This document shows, piece by piece, positions 1 through 9,771 of a DNA stretch of 64,000 nt (positions within the stretch are counted from its first letter, which is position 1; the number at the start of each line of letters is the position of its first letter). The stretch lies in contig CAISJD010000072.1 of assembly GCA_903885605.1 (NCBI GenBank), positions 1 to 64,000 of the forward strand, given 5' to 3'. Below the pieces are notes generated by a model, which was not told the DNA's origin, did not search any database, and saw only the letters and a program-made list of their open reading frames with translations. The DNA is from an uncultured Chthonomonas sp. GTDB taxonomy: Bacteria > Armatimonadota > Chthonomonadetes > Chthonomonadales > CAJBBX01. The position numbers and the translations under genes are program-made.

Positions 1-2946
1 CGTCTGGTGTCCCTTACCCGCTCGCCCAGGGGCGGCGCGGCGGGATCGCTCACCGCGACCGCCTCCGACGGCTCGACCGTTCCGCTGGACGACCTGCTTC
101 ACGGCGCCGGCCGCGACCTGTTCGAGAGCGTCTTCGCCTTCAGCCTCACCGACATCGACGTGGCCGGCGCGCTGAACAAGGGCGACCTGCAGAACCGCAT
201 CTTCGCGGCGACGGCGGGCACCGGCGCCGCCGCGGCCCCGGATATCGTGGCGAGGCTGAACAAGGACGCCGAGGGCATCTTCAAGCCCAACGCCTCCAAC
301 CCCGAGCTGAACATGCTTCTGGCGGCCTATCGCGAGCTGGTAAGCAAACGGAAGGGCCTGCTGGGAGGATCCGATCGGTACGCTCGGGCCGTCGAGGCCC
401 GGCGCGAGGCCGAGGCGCGCCTCGCCGCCGCCGAGATCGCCCAGCAGGAGGCCGAAGCGTGGCAGGCGGATCTGCGGCGCCTGAGCCAGGCGCACCCGAT
501 CTGGCTGGCAGCCGAGACCCTCCGCATCCGCGTCGAGGCCCACGACGGGCCTGACAGCATCCCGCCGGACGCCGAGAGGCGGCTGGACGCCATCGAGGCC
601 GACCAGAGCCGGCGCGCCGAGGCCCTCGCCAAAGACGAGGGCAGGATGCGCGATCTGACCGCGGAGATGGCGGGCATCGCGGTGGATGAGCGGCTCCTGG
701 AGCGCCAGGGCGACGTGGACGACATCGTAGGCCGGAAGGCCGCCTATGATGCCGCGCGGGATGCGTTGCCCACTATCGAGAGCGGGTTGGCGAGCGAGGA
801 GGGCCACCTCGCATCGGCCGTTCATCAACTGGGTCCCGGATGGGATCTGCACCGGCTAACAGGGCACGTGACGACGGTGGAGATCACTCAGGGCGTCGCG
901 GAGTGGGCAGCCAAGCTGACCCGGGCGGAGGCGGACCACGGCAAGGCGCAATCACTGGCGGACTCGGCTGCCGGTTCCGCCGCCGGGGCGGAGAGCTCGG
1001 CCGAGGCGACCCTGGCGGCGTTCGCCGCCGACCACCCGGGAGCCGCTCCCGACCATGCCGAGATCGAAGCGCGCCAGGCGGATGTGGCGGCCACCCGGCA
1101 GGACCTGAACGAGCGGGTCATGCTGGAGTTGCAGCTCAAGTCCGCCGAAGGCGACGTGCGCCAGGCCGAGTCGAACGCCGCTGATCCAGCCGCGGCGGAG
1201 GCGGCGGAGGGGCGCATCGGCCTCTGGGTCGTGCCGTTGCAGGCCGCGGCGATCATCCTCTGCACGCTCCTCATGGGGGCCACCCTGGCCGCCGCGGCTG
1301 TGGCGGCCGCCGCCGTGGTGGCTCTGGGCATCGGTGCGTACCGGCTCCAGCGCGCCAAGGTGGCCGAGCGCGCTTCGGCGGCGGCCAGGTCCCGGCAGTC
1401 CGATGCCGCCGTGCAGGCCGCCCGAGCCGAGGTGGACAGGATTCAGCGGGAGATCTCCGTGCTTGGCCGCCGTGTGGAGGAGCGCGCCGGGCGGCTCGGC
1501 CTCTCGGTCGTTCCGAGCCTGACCGACCTGGACGAGAAGGCCTCCGCTCTGAACCGGCTCGTGCAGGCGGCGCAGTCGCGCATCCAGGCGCAGGCGGCGC
1601 TCCGAGGGCAGGTGGATGCCGCGAAGTCGGCGCGGGCCGCGGCCGATCAGCTGGCGAACCAGGCCCGGGCCGCCGCCCAGGCGCTGCAGGCGGCGCAGGA
1701 CGGGTGGCAGGCATGGATCGGCGACCACGGAATCGACCCCGCACTCTCGCCGGCCGGCGCCGATAGGCTGCTCCAAGGCGTCGCCTCAGCCAAGCAGATC
1801 GAGGCGCTGTGCCGCCGCCTGCGCGCCCAGAAGGCGGCGGAGGAGCGCACAATCAGCCAGGTGATGACCTGTGCGGCCGGGCTCGCGTCGGAACTGGAAG
1901 AAGCGGCGCCCACCGCGGCCGCCTGTTCCGGGATGATCGCGCAGTGGCAGAGCCGTATGCGCGAGGCCGACCTGGCTAGAACGAGGCTCGCCGGCCTGCA
2001 GGCGCAACGGCGCGGCCTGGAGAGCGCCATCTCCACGGCACAGCAGGCGCTGGTCGCTAGCAACGCGGCGCTGGCCGACCTTCTGGCGGAGGCGGAGTGC
2101 GGCTCCGCGGCGGAGCTGCGAGACCGGATCGGCCTCTACGTCGAGAGGGAGCAGCTGAAGAGGGAGCACCAGCAGCACCGAACGAGGTTGCTGGTGCTCT
2201 ACGGAACCGCCGAGGCGCTGGAGGCCGACCGGGAGCAACTGACCCGGATCGACGCCGAGGGACTGGCCGCCCTGGTCAAGGCGGCGGAGGACGAGGTGGC
2301 GCGGCGCAGGACCGACACGGCAGGCATCCAGCAGGATGTCGGCCGCAACGCCAAGGCGGTGGAGGACCTGGAGACCGCCTCCGACCTGGAGCGGACCGGC
2401 CTGCAACTGGCCGACACCCAGAGGCAGATGCAGGAGGCGGCCGATCGGTGGATCGTCCTGCGGACCTGCGAGTGGCTGATGGTTAAGGCGGTCAAGGTCC
2501 ACGAGACCACGCGGCAACCCGAGGTGCTGCGGCTGGCAGGGGAGCATCTGAAGGCCATCACCGCTGGGAGTTACCGGGGCATGTTCACGCCGGCCGGTCA
2601 GAAGGACGTGGTCGTGATGCCCGCCACAGGGGAACCCAAGATCTCCAACCTGTGGAACCGGGGCCTGAAGGAGCAGACCTACCTGGCGCTCCGGCTGGGG
2701 TTCATACAGAACTACTGCGCCTCATCGGAGCCGTTGCCCATCGTCATCGACGACGTACTGGCGAATTCGGACCCTGACCATGGGCGCAGGGCCGCAGAGA
2801 GGCTGTGCGAGATGGCCGAGGCGCTGCAGATCATCTACCTCACCTGCCACCCGGAGACCGTCGATGGGTTCCGCTCGATTGCGGGGAACGCGGCAACCTA
2901 CATGGAACTGGGCGACCGGAAGCTGCGAGAGCTTCCGGCCGCGTGA
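1..2946 (+). CDS. YhaN-like SMC-type AAA ATPase, 5' end outside window
   Basis: The frame is open from the first base, so the 979 residues counted from the GTG at 7 are the C-terminal part of a longer protein whose Walker A end lies outside the window. Long Ala/Glu/Arg-rich coiled coils (about residues 100-400 and 450-860) are interrupted by a hydrophobic hairpin near 406-445, an arrangement typical of the YhaN branch of Rad50/SMC-like ATPases. The C-terminal lobe carries IVIDDVLANSDP (Walker B and D-loop, about 911-922) and a TCHPE switch histidine near 945. YhaN proteins usually pair with a YhaM/SbcD-like phosphoesterase, which would lie upstream and cannot be seen. A role in DNA processing is inferred from the family; the family call itself is firm. 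Confidence 0.85.
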   Translation, partial: RLVSLTRSPRGGAAGSLTATASDGSTVPLDDLLHGAGRDLFESVFAFSLTDIDVAGALNKGDLQNRIFAATAGTGAAAAPDIVARLNKDAEGIFKPNASNPELNMLLAAYRELVSKRKGLLGGSDRYARAVEARREAEARLAAAEIAQQEAEAWQADLRRLSQAHPIWLAAETLRIRVEAHDGPDSIPPDAERRLDAIEADQSRRAEALAKDEGRMRDLTAEMAGIAVDERLLERQGDVDDIVGRKAAYDAARDALPTIESGLASEEGHLASAVHQLGPGWDLHRLTGHVTTVEITQGVAEWAAKLTRAEADHGKAQSLADSAAGSAAGAESSAEATLAAFAADHPGAAPDHAEIEARQADVAATRQDLNERVMLELQLKSAEGDVRQAESNAADPAAAEAAEGRIGLWVVPLQAAAIILCTLLMGATLAAAAVAAAAVVALGIGAYRLQRAKVAERASAAARSRQSDAAVQAARAEVDRIQREISVLGRRVEERAGRLGLSVVPSLTDLDEKASALNRLVQAAQSRIQAQAALRGQVDAAKSARAAADQLANQARAAAQALQAAQDGWQAWIGDHGIDPALSPAGADRLLQGVASAKQIEALCRRLRAQKAAEERTISQVMTCAAGLASELEEAAPTAAACSGMIAQWQSRMREADLARTRLAGLQAQRRGLESAISTAQQALVASNAALADLLAEAECGSAAELRDRIGLYVEREQLKREHQQHRTRLLVLYGTAEALEADREQLTRIDAEGLAALVKAAEDEVARRRTDTAGIQQDVGRNAKAVEDLETASDLERTGLQLADTQRQMQEAADRWIVLRTCEWLMVKAVKVHETTRQPEVLRLAGEHLKAITAGSYRGMFTPAGQKDVVVMPATGEPKISNLWNRGLKEQTYLALRLGFIQNYCASSEPLPIVIDDVLANSDPDHGRRAAERLCEMAEALQIIYLTCHPETVDGFRSIAGNAATYMELGDRKLRELPAA

Positions 2947-2973
2947 ACGCTACCGGCTACGGGAGCACTCGCG

Positions 2974-3186
2974 TCAGCGCCGGCCGAAGCCGCCTGTGCG
3001 CAACTGCTCCCGCAGCTTCTCGACATCGACCTTCACCTTGCCGCTGGCCGGCCGGGTGATGGCGGCCCTGCGAGCGCTGACCGCGCCCCATATGATCAGG
3101 GCCAGCAGGATTGCCGCCGCCGCCCCGATGGCGGCGGGCGACTTGATCAGCACTTCCCATGGGGACGGCTTCTTGCTGTGTCCCAC
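2974..3186 (-). CDS. small single-pass membrane protein paired with prepilin
   Basis: This 70-residue protein starts with GTG four bases after the TAG stop of the prepilin-like gene (TAG, GCCC, GTG). It has a short charged N-terminus, one hydrophobic segment of about 20 residues (AAAAILLALIIWGAV) and a basic cytoplasmic-type tail. No Shine-Dalgarno sequence is visible, which fits translational re-initiation from the prepilin gene. The same layout, again with a four-base TAG-GCCC-start spacing, recurs at 49591 behind the second prepilin, which supports it as a real gene. The sequences of the two small proteins are otherwise dissimilar. Function is unknown; an accessory or anchoring role for the pseudopilin is only inference. 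Confidence 0.6.
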   Translation of the reverse strand: MGHSKKPSPWEVLIKSPAAIGAAAAILLALIIWGAVSARRAAITRPASGKVKVDVEKLREQLRTGGFGRR

Positions 3187-3190
3187 GGGC

Positions 3191-4024
<834 letters not shown>

Positions 4025-4140
4025 CTTGCGCTTCTCCTTCAGGTTTGGCCCGCTCCCGGGCGCCGCGGCGTCCGGCCAGGTCTGGGTATGGATATGATGC
4101 TGTACGGTGAAACTGCCCAACCGCCTCCAATTGCAGGCCC

Positions 4141-4146
4141 ATCATA
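4141..4146 (-). promoter_or_regulatory. candidate -10 element (TATGAT) for prepilin gene
   Basis: On the minus strand the hexamer TATGAT is followed by GGG and preceded by GTCG, resembling several other candidate -10 sites in this window. It lies about 115 bases before the prepilin start, giving a long leader. No convincing -35 was identified. Confidence 0.3.
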
Positions 4147-4314
4147 CGACGGGTGCGTCCGGTTGTCAATGCACTGCCCGTGCGCCGCGAGGCGCACTCG
4201 TTCGAGTGTATGCAGCGAATGACTATCATCTGCGCCGGTCCAGTGCGCCCGACCCGGCGGCGGGTGCGGGCTGATCCGGCCGGTGCGATGCCGGCGGGGC
4301 GGCGGCTCCCGGCC

Positions 4315-4842
4315 CTACTTCTGCAGCTTGCCGTCGCGTGTGATGCGCTCCCAGAGGCACTGCGCCCGCCGGATGCGCCAGCCCTGCGGCGTCTTAACCC
4401 ATGTGTCGCGCTCGCGGCCGGTGGCGACCATAGCGTGGGAGGCGCCCGTGGCGGCGTCGCGGGTGGTGTAGGTCACCTCGTACTTCGCCGTGGATACCGC
4501 CGTGCCGTCGGGCCTGAGGGAGAGGTCCAGCGTCTGACCCGCGAAGCGCTTCATGGTCTCGACCTCCTTCATCCAGTTCAGGAAGGTCGAAGCGACGCGC
4601 ACGCGCCCGCGGACCGGCGAGCCGTCGGCCCAGATGCTGACGCAGTCGGTGGTGAAGAGCGCCTCTACGGCCGCCTTCACCTCGGTTGCGCTTTTGGTCC
4701 GGGCGACCGATTCCATGGAACGGCCCCACTTCCGCAGGGCGGCGTCGGCCTCCTTGCGTACGGCCTGGGGCGACTCCTGCGCCGAGCAGGCGGCGGCCGC
4801 GAGGAGCGCTGCGACGCAGGCCAGCCGATGCTTCATGAACAT
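4315..4842 (-). CDS. secreted SnoaL/DUF4440-like (NTF2-fold) protein
   Basis: The 175-residue product starts with a typical export signal (MFMKHRLACVAALLAAAAC), possibly a weak lipobox ending at the Cys. The mature part has the NTF2/SnoaL-like pattern: an N-terminal helical pair (WGRSMESVARTKSATEV), FTTDCVSIWADGSPVRG, then strands including YEVTYTTRD and DTWVKTPQGWRIRR, which is the usual DUF4440 ending. Such domains act as small enzymes or ligand-binding proteins; the substrate cannot be told from sequence. A GGAGGGAG Shine-Dalgarno precedes the ATG at 4842. It is on the same strand as the beta-helix lipoprotein upstream (34 bases apart) and may be co-transcribed with it. Confidence 0.7.
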   Translation of the reverse strand: MFMKHRLACVAALLAAAACSAQESPQAVRKEADAALRKWGRSMESVARTKSATEVKAAVEALFTTDCVSIWADGSPVRGRVRVASTFLNWMKEVETMKRFAGQTLDLSLRPDGTAVSTAKYEVTYTTRDAATGASHAMVATGRERDTWVKTPQGWRIRRAQCLWERITRDGKLQK

Positions 4843-4876
4843 GGTGTGTCTCCCTCCGCCGCCCGTCCGGGCAGCC

Positions 4877-6763
4877 CTATCGTTCGATGGCGCCGATGTC
4901 GCCCGCCGAGCCGCGGGGGCGCCGTACGCCGAGTTGGTCCGAGCCCGTCAGCTCCACGGTATGGGTGGTCGTGCTCACGGTCATGGCCAGGCGCTCACCC
5001 AGCGGGCCCGTGGCGAACGAGCCCCAGTAGTCGTCATTCAGCCCCGCCGAGCCGAGCCTCCCGCCGATCTCCGCGTCCACATCGCGCCAGAAGGCGATCC
5101 AGGCCGCGTTCTGCGGGTTGCTTGGCCACGTCACCCTCGGCCCGTACCAGGTGACGCCCGTCTTGTCGCCGAAGCCCGCGCCGAAGCCGTCGCCCAGCGT
5201 GGCGGAGTACTGGGTGCGGATGCGGGCGAGGGCGTGGTTCAGGAAGTCGTCGGTCGGCTCCCCGAAGCCGGTGTAGCCGGCGGAGACCACCGGCACGGTG
5301 ACCCGGTGCGCGGGAGCCTGGTCGACCGAGGCCGCGCCGGGCGCGTACCAGAGCAGGGCGGGACGGCCGGCATCGGTCCCCGCCGAGGTCACGGTGGCGC
5401 TCAACTGCGCGCCCGCCAGGTCGAGGGCCGCGGCGGCCGCCACGCCGTCCTGGTCGCCGATCTTGGGGTAGTGCTTGCGGCTGAGCATCATCCAGTCCGG
5501 CACGGGCGCCAGAATCTGGCTGAAGTCCAGCGCGCCGAAGCGGTTGTAGCCCAGGCTCACGAAGTCCAGCAGGGATCCCGTGAACCAGTCGGCCGGCTCG
5601 CCGTTCATGCGGTTGCCGACGACGATGGAGTGCTGCACCCAGACGGTCTCCACGGTGTGGGCGTTGCCCACGGTGGCGGCCACGCCCCCGCCGCCCATGT
5701 TCGGCTTGCCGGAGAAGGTGGCGGGCGTGCCGTTCACCTCGTTCTCGGCGATGGTGCAGCTGATGGCGGCCAGCGACCCGCCGCCCATGTAGATACCGCC
5801 GCCCCGGTAGTAGTACTGGCCGGCCTGCGGCAGGTCGGGGTTGTCCTCCACCAGGTTGCGGGCGATGGTGCAGTTGGTCAGGTACACGGTAGCCAGGTTC
5901 GTCGGCCCGCCGGAGAGCGTGAAGACGCCTCCGCCGTAGGCGTGCTGGGCCGTGACGCGGTTGCCGGAGACGGTGCAGCGGCTGAGGACGGCGTCGTTGC
6001 CCCGGCCCGTGGCGTTCGCGGCGCCGCCCACCGAGTAGACGCCCCCGCCCGCGGCGCCGTACCCCGAGGCGGTATTGCCGCTGATGACGCAGTCGGTCAT
6101 CTCCAGCCCGTCGGCGTAGATGCCCCCGCCATACGCGCCCCGGTCGCGGCTGGCGCCGGCATCGCCCGCGCACCTATTGTCTGCCACCGTGCAGCGCGTG
6201 AGCCGCGCCGTGCCCCAGACGGCCAGGCCGCCGCCCCGTGCCAGCGTGTAGGGCTGGTCCGCGCTGTTGGTGGTCTCGGCCACGGAGCGCCCGCCGGAGA
6301 CGGTGACGCCCTGCATCGTCAGATTGCCGTAGACGGCCAGCACACGGGCGGGGTTCGCGTCGCCTCCCGCCCAGTGGATCGTGACGCCGCGCGCCAGCGT
6401 GGAGGCATCCAGCCAGAGGTCCTTGCGGGCGTAGAGGGCCGAACGGCCGTAGTCGCGCTCCTGGTAGCCGAGGTAGGTCATGCCCGAGTAGGCTTCGCCC
6501 AGGAGGACGCTGTGCGCCTCACCCACCTGCGTGAGCTGGATGACGGCGCCGTCGAGGCCCGGCGCGAAGACGATGGCGTCGCCCGGCTGCGCTTCCGCGA
6601 TGGCGCTCCGCAGCGTGACCACGCCGGCAGGCGGCGAGGCCGGGTCCGCGGCGGAGTTCACGATGATGGCCCGCCCCGTATGGCCTCCTCCGCCCCCGCC
6701 GCAACCCGCAAGCGCCAGGCAGCAACCGGCCGCGACCAGTAGACGCAACACCCTCAGTGGCAT
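4877..6763 (-). CDS. lipoprotein with right-handed parallel beta-helix (choice-of-anchor Q type)
   Basis: The 628-residue protein begins with a lipoprotein signal (MPLRVLRLLVAAGCCLALAGC, lipobox LAGC) followed by a poly-Gly linker. The opening IIVNSAADP...GVVTLRSAIAEAQPGDAIVFAPG is the standard N-terminus of choice-of-anchor Q / Pmp-like beta-helix proteins, and the central part repeats the TNCTIARN and DCVISGNTASG type of rungs with GGG turns. The start at 6763 has GGAGG seven bases upstream. The frame continues further upstream without a stop, but that stretch overlaps the URO-D gene and has shadow-type composition. It is likely surface-anchored and may bind or cleave polysaccharide; no catalytic residues could be assigned. 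Confidence 0.85.
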   Translation of the reverse strand: MPLRVLRLLVAAGCCLALAGCGGGGGGHTGRAIIVNSAADPASPPAGVVTLRSAIAEAQPGDAIVFAPGLDGAVIQLTQVGEAHSVLLGEAYSGMTYLGYQERDYGRSALYARKDLWLDASTLARGVTIHWAGGDANPARVLAVYGNLTMQGVTVSGGRSVAETTNSADQPYTLARGGGLAVWGTARLTRCTVADNRCAGDAGASRDRGAYGGGIYADGLEMTDCVISGNTASGYGAAGGGVYSVGGAANATGRGNDAVLSRCTVSGNRVTAQHAYGGGVFTLSGGPTNLATVYLTNCTIARNLVEDNPDLPQAGQYYYRGGGIYMGGGSLAAISCTIAENEVNGTPATFSGKPNMGGGGVAATVGNAHTVETVWVQHSIVVGNRMNGEPADWFTGSLLDFVSLGYNRFGALDFSQILAPVPDWMMLSRKHYPKIGDQDGVAAAAALDLAGAQLSATVTSAGTDAGRPALLWYAPGAASVDQAPAHRVTVPVVSAGYTGFGEPTDDFLNHALARIRTQYSATLGDGFGAGFGDKTGVTWYGPRVTWPSNPQNAAWIAFWRDVDAEIGGRLGSAGLNDDYWGSFATGPLGERLAMTVSTTTHTVELTGSDQLGVRRPRGSAGDIGAIER

Positions 6764-6800
6764 GGGCGACCTCCGGTGGCGGCACCCCGCCGCCAGTCCC

Positions 6801-6806
6801 ATTGTA
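6801..6806 (-). promoter_or_regulatory. candidate -10 element (TACAAT) for beta-helix lipoprotein gene
   Basis: On the minus strand the sequence reads GTGTACAATGGG, about 38 bases before the start codon at 6763. TACAAT matches five of six consensus positions. Confidence 0.4.
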
Positions 6807-6828
6807 CACGCGGCGGGCCGACGCCCCC

Positions 6829-7830
6829 CTACCCCCTCACCGCCCTCTCGGCGTACTCGCGGAAGAGGGCCATGTACGTCCGGTAGTTCTCCAGCGAGAC
6901 GCCGGGCGGGGTCTGGTGGTCCACCGACGGGATGAAGCCGCCTCCGCGCATGACGGGCAGCAGCCGCTCGAACTCGGCGCGCATGGCGGCCTCGCCGTGC
7001 GGCATGACCATCTTGTCGTAGCCGCCCATCATGAGGAGGGTCGGGAACTGCCGCCGCAGCGCCGCCACGTCGACGCCGGCCTGCCGCTCCAGCGGGTAGA
7101 CGCCCTCGATGCCCACATCCAGCAGCCATGGGGCCATGCGCGTGATGTCGCCGTCGCTATCGACCAGCACGCGGACGCCGTGGCCCGCGATGACCGGGTT
7201 CAGCCGCCGGTAGTAGGGCGCGAGGAACGTCTCGAACTGCCGCTCCGAGAGCATGGGGCCGTGGTTGTACGACATGTCCTCGGCGAAGCCCACCATGTCC
7301 GGCTTCAGCACCGGGAAGAGGGCCTCTACCGCCCGCAGGTTGAACCGGGTGAGGTCCTCATTGATGCGGTGGAGCAGCGCGGGCTGGTCATGGAATGCGT
7401 AGAGGTGCGGCTCGATGCCCAGGAGGATGCGCGGAAACCAGAAGAAGCCGTCCAGCCAGAGCCGGATGACGATCTCGCCCCGGTCGTGCCGCTCCTTCAG
7501 CGAGGCCGCCGAGGCCAGGAGCGCTTCGATGGTGGCGTCGGCGTAGAGGTGCGGCAGCACGGCCTCGTAGTCGGCCTCGTCGCGGACGATGGCGCCGCCA
7601 TGGGACGTGGCCCGTGGGCAGTCGGGCCCGATGCCGCCGGCGCCGATGCAGACCAGCGGATCCAGCCCGAAGTGGCGCAGCGACTCGTCCCAGCCCATGT
7701 CGGCCGGAAGCCCCTCGGTCTTCCATCGGCTGAAGGTGGTATCCCACCAGGCGGCCCACTCCACCATGGGCATCCGGTCGTCCGGCACACGAAACTCCAG
7801 CACGCTGCAGAAGCGCTCACGAGGCGTCAT
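6829..7830 (-). CDS. uroporphyrinogen decarboxylase-like (URO-D family) protein
   Basis: The 333-residue protein starts MTPRERFCSVLEF, the usual N-terminus of the URO-D superfamily, and shows the barrel-core strands (GIGPDCP, FAEDMSYNHGP, VLVDSDGDI, GVYPLERQAGVD, MMGGYDKMV) of its non-haem branch, which includes corrinoid-dependent methyltransferases of the MtaA/CmuA type. AGGAG lies six bases before the ATG. The URO-D family in Armatimonadota and Planctomycetota often sits beside sugar or methyl-group genes, as here with ThuA. Originally the gene probably followed the ThuA gene by 25 bases; a two-gene module now separates them, and the first codons of this gene are duplicated beyond the module. 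The specific reaction is unknown, and the number of paralogues argues against a haem role. Confidence 0.85.
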   Translation of the reverse strand: MTPRERFCSVLEFRVPDDRMPMVEWAAWWDTTFSRWKTEGLPADMGWDESLRHFGLDPLVCIGAGGIGPDCPRATSHGGAIVRDEADYEAVLPHLYADATIEALLASAASLKERHDRGEIVIRLWLDGFFWFPRILLGIEPHLYAFHDQPALLHRINEDLTRFNLRAVEALFPVLKPDMVGFAEDMSYNHGPMLSERQFETFLAPYYRRLNPVIAGHGVRVLVDSDGDITRMAPWLLDVGIEGVYPLERQAGVDVAALRRQFPTLLMMGGYDKMVMPHGEAAMRAEFERLLPVMRGGGFIPSVDHQTPPGVSLENYRTYMALFREYAERAVRG

Positions 7831-7858
7831 CGGTTTCTCCTGTGGGGCGGCGGTGATC
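7780..7858 (-). repeat. direct repeat A: URO-D gene start, module-proximal intact copy
   Basis: These 79 bases cover the 5' untranslated region, Shine-Dalgarno and first 17 codons of the intact URO-D-like gene. They recur at 9721-9796 in the same orientation with two substitutions and one three-base deletion. Together the copies enclose the ATPase/TOPRIM-like module. Confidence 0.92.
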
Positions 7859-7871
7859 AACGCGGACCGGT

Positions 7872-8417
7872 TCAGGCCGAGCCGAGCCTCGCCTGGACCC
7901 GGGTCACGAGCCGCTCAAACGATGGACAAGCTTCCAGCATCCGGCGGCGCTGGTCGGGCGAGCCGGTCCACGCCATCCTGTTCAGGATGCGGTCGCGGAC
8001 CGGGTGCGAGTGCAGGCTATCCGGGGCCGGCTCGTTCAGCGCATCGAAGCAGGCCCGAACCAGCGTCTCCACGTTCGCTTGCAGCAACACGATGTCGATG
8101 TCCGCGCCGGCTTGGCGCCGAACCTGCGCAAGAACCTCCGACTTACAGGCGGCAGGCGGCAGACGGACCAGGTCCCGCACCCGATCGTCGTCGAACACCG
8201 CGTAAACGGGGCCACGGTCAAGCGCCCTGTGTCCAGGACCACTGAGTTGCGAGAGCAGCTTGCTGTTCCCTTTGGTAGGTATGGCCGCCACCAGACCCTC
8301 GATCCTGTTTGGTGAGCGGCCTGTACGGTCAGCGAGGCACTGCACGAGCAACGCGTGCGGGCCGAAGTCGCGCACCTGATGCCCACGCTGGTCCTCGTAG
8401 AAGACGGAAACAATCAT
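7872..8417 (-). CDS. TOPRIM-like putative nuclease, partner of AAA ATPase (module 1)
   Basis: The 181-residue protein has a TOPRIM-like order of acidic residues: a glutamate after the first strand (VFYEDQ, E8), an aspartate cluster after a hydrophobic strand (VYAVFDDDRV, D76-D78) and a later NVETLV motif (E117). The last resembles the conserved helix of DUF4276/RloB-type proteins. Its ATG overlaps the ATPase stop as ATGA, so the two are translationally coupled. ATPase followed by TOPRIM effector is the order of PARIS (AriA-AriB) and resembles OLD-family nucleases split in two. The assignment rests on residue pattern and context, not on a recognised full-length family match; an unrelated alpha/beta fold remains possible. 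Nucleic-acid cleavage in phage defence is inference. Confidence 0.55.
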   Translation of the reverse strand: MIVSVFYEDQRGHQVRDFGPHALLVQCLADRTGRSPNRIEGLVAAIPTKGNSKLLSQLSGPGHRALDRGPVYAVFDDDRVRDLVRLPPAACKSEVLAQVRRQAGADIDIVLLQANVETLVRACFDALNEPAPDSLHSHPVRDRILNRMAWTGSPDQRRRMLEACPSFERLVTRVQARLGSA

Positions 8418-9667
8418 CCCGCCATGCCTTCAGCTGCCGGCGCCTGGAGCACGTGCGGCAGGAACCCGTTCTCACGTAGCTCACCGAGCCCACGGTAGTC
8501 GGTGAGCCAGTCGGCCAGCGCCACGGGGTCGAGGCGCCGGAGCCGGGTGGCGCGGGCTTCATCGAGCTCGCAGACGACGACAGATGAGGCAGGATCGGCG
8601 AGGGCGTCGAGCAGCCGGTCCGAGTGCGTGCCGATGAGGGCCGGCGTCGTGTCGCCCAGCTCTTCAAGCATCCAGACCACCCGCGTCAGCATGGCAGGGT
8701 GGAGGTGGTTCTCGGGCTCGTCGAAGCAGAGCAAGGAACGCTCGCGGGCCGTCTCGCAGGCGGCGATGCAGGCGAGGTACGTGAGCTGCCCCTCGGAGAG
8801 GGCCCAGCCCGGCACCGTCTTCTCGCCCAGGCCGGCAAGGTGGACCTGCATGGTGACGAAGCCTGGCGGACCCTCCTGCGGGAAAAGGATGTCGCGGAGG
8901 TCGTGGCCGAGGCCGTGGCTCGCCCGCTCGATCACCCGTTGCCAGGCGCCGTTCGTCCCGTTGCGGAGCGCGTTGAGCACATTGGGCAGGTTGGAGCCGT
9001 CGGCTTCCAGCCGGTTGGAGCGCTCCACGCGCTGGGTATGGCGCATGCTCGCGTCACGGCCGGCCGCCCTTGCCCACGAGGGCACCGTGTCGAGGTACGG
9101 GTGGACCTCGATGCCGCCCAGGGCCTGGACGAGCCGCTTCTGGGCGGGTTGCGCCACCAAACCCATGGAGGTTGATGCCAGGGCGGCCGGGTCCAGGGCG
9201 CCCTGGGGGAACTGGACCTGGGAGCCCGAGTCCACGTCGAGGATCGTGGCCTCGGTGCCCTTCCGCGATACCGCGTCCAAGGGCCGGCTTGCCGAGGGAT
9301 CGGCCCACACTGTCAGGCTTTCGGTTTCAATGTATGAGGAAGTCGCCGTGAAGCCCAGCGTGACGTTGTACGCCATGGGCGGACCCTCGCCCTCGATGTC
9401 GGCGCCGAGGGTGAGGGTCGATGCACCATGGCGGAGCAGGCCGCCGCGCCCGCCGTGCAGGCGGTCCACGATGTCGGTCGCGAAGGCACCGGGCTGGGCC
9501 ATCTTCCGAAGGAGCTCCAGAGCCTCCAGCAGGCTGCTCTTCCCGGAGCCGTTCTCGCCGATGAGAACGGTGAGCCCGCGCAAGTCCAGGGACACGTCGG
9601 CGAGGCAGCGCATGCCGGCAACGCGGATACGTCTGATCGTGGGTCGGTCACCGGCGAACTGTCTCAT
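8414..9667 (-). CDS. AAA15/AAA21-type RecF/OLD-like ATPase (module 1)
   Basis: The 417-residue protein has the ABC/SMC-like ATPase layout: Walker A GENGSGKSS (37-45) after the strand LTVLIG, a long variable insertion, the signature-like LSEGQ (about 288), Walker B LLCFDEPENHLHP (about 312-324) and a GTHSDR switch histidine (about 345). This is the arrangement of the AAA_15/AAA_21 ATPases used by OLD, PARIS and related two-gene defence systems. A weak GAGG lies ten bases upstream of the ATG. The start also overlaps, as ATGA, the stop of a 35-codon leader ORF made from the duplicated start of the URO-D gene. Its 3' end overlaps the TOPRIM-like gene by four bases. A nucleic-acid-sensing role is inferred from the family. 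Confidence 0.85.
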   Translation of the reverse strand: MRQFAGDRPTIRRIRVAGMRCLADVSLDLRGLTVLIGENGSGKSSLLEALELLRKMAQPGAFATDIVDRLHGGRGGLLRHGASTLTLGADIEGEGPPMAYNVTLGFTATSSYIETESLTVWADPSASRPLDAVSRKGTEATILDVDSGSQVQFPQGALDPAALASTSMGLVAQPAQKRLVQALGGIEVHPYLDTVPSWARAAGRDASMRHTQRVERSNRLEADGSNLPNVLNALRNGTNGAWQRVIERASHGLGHDLRDILFPQEGPPGFVTMQVHLAGLGEKTVPGWALSEGQLTYLACIAACETARERSLLCFDEPENHLHPAMLTRVVWMLEELGDTTPALIGTHSDRLLDALADPASSVVVCELDEARATRLRRLDPVALADWLTDYRGLGELRENGFLPHVLQAPAAEGMAG

Positions 9668-9771
9668 GCTTGCCCATCCTCGCTACCATGGCGTACGCGA
9701 GTATTGTGGCACCTCCGCAGGTCCGGCGCACGGAACTCCAGCACGCTGCAGAAGCGCTCACGAGGCGTCAT
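9664..9771 (-). pseudogene. truncated URO-D start forming a 35-codon leader ORF
   Basis: The ATG at 9771 carries the same AGGAG Shine-Dalgarno as the intact URO-D-like gene. It encodes the same first 14 residues (MTPRERFCSVLEFR) before diverging to APDLRR and unrelated sequence. After 35 codons it stops at a TGA that overlaps the ATPase ATG (ATGA). It is therefore a gene fragment as a URO-D copy, but it may function as a translated leader that couples the ATPase to the preceding ThuA gene. I checked the frame codon by codon; whether it is translated is inference. Confidence 0.75.
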
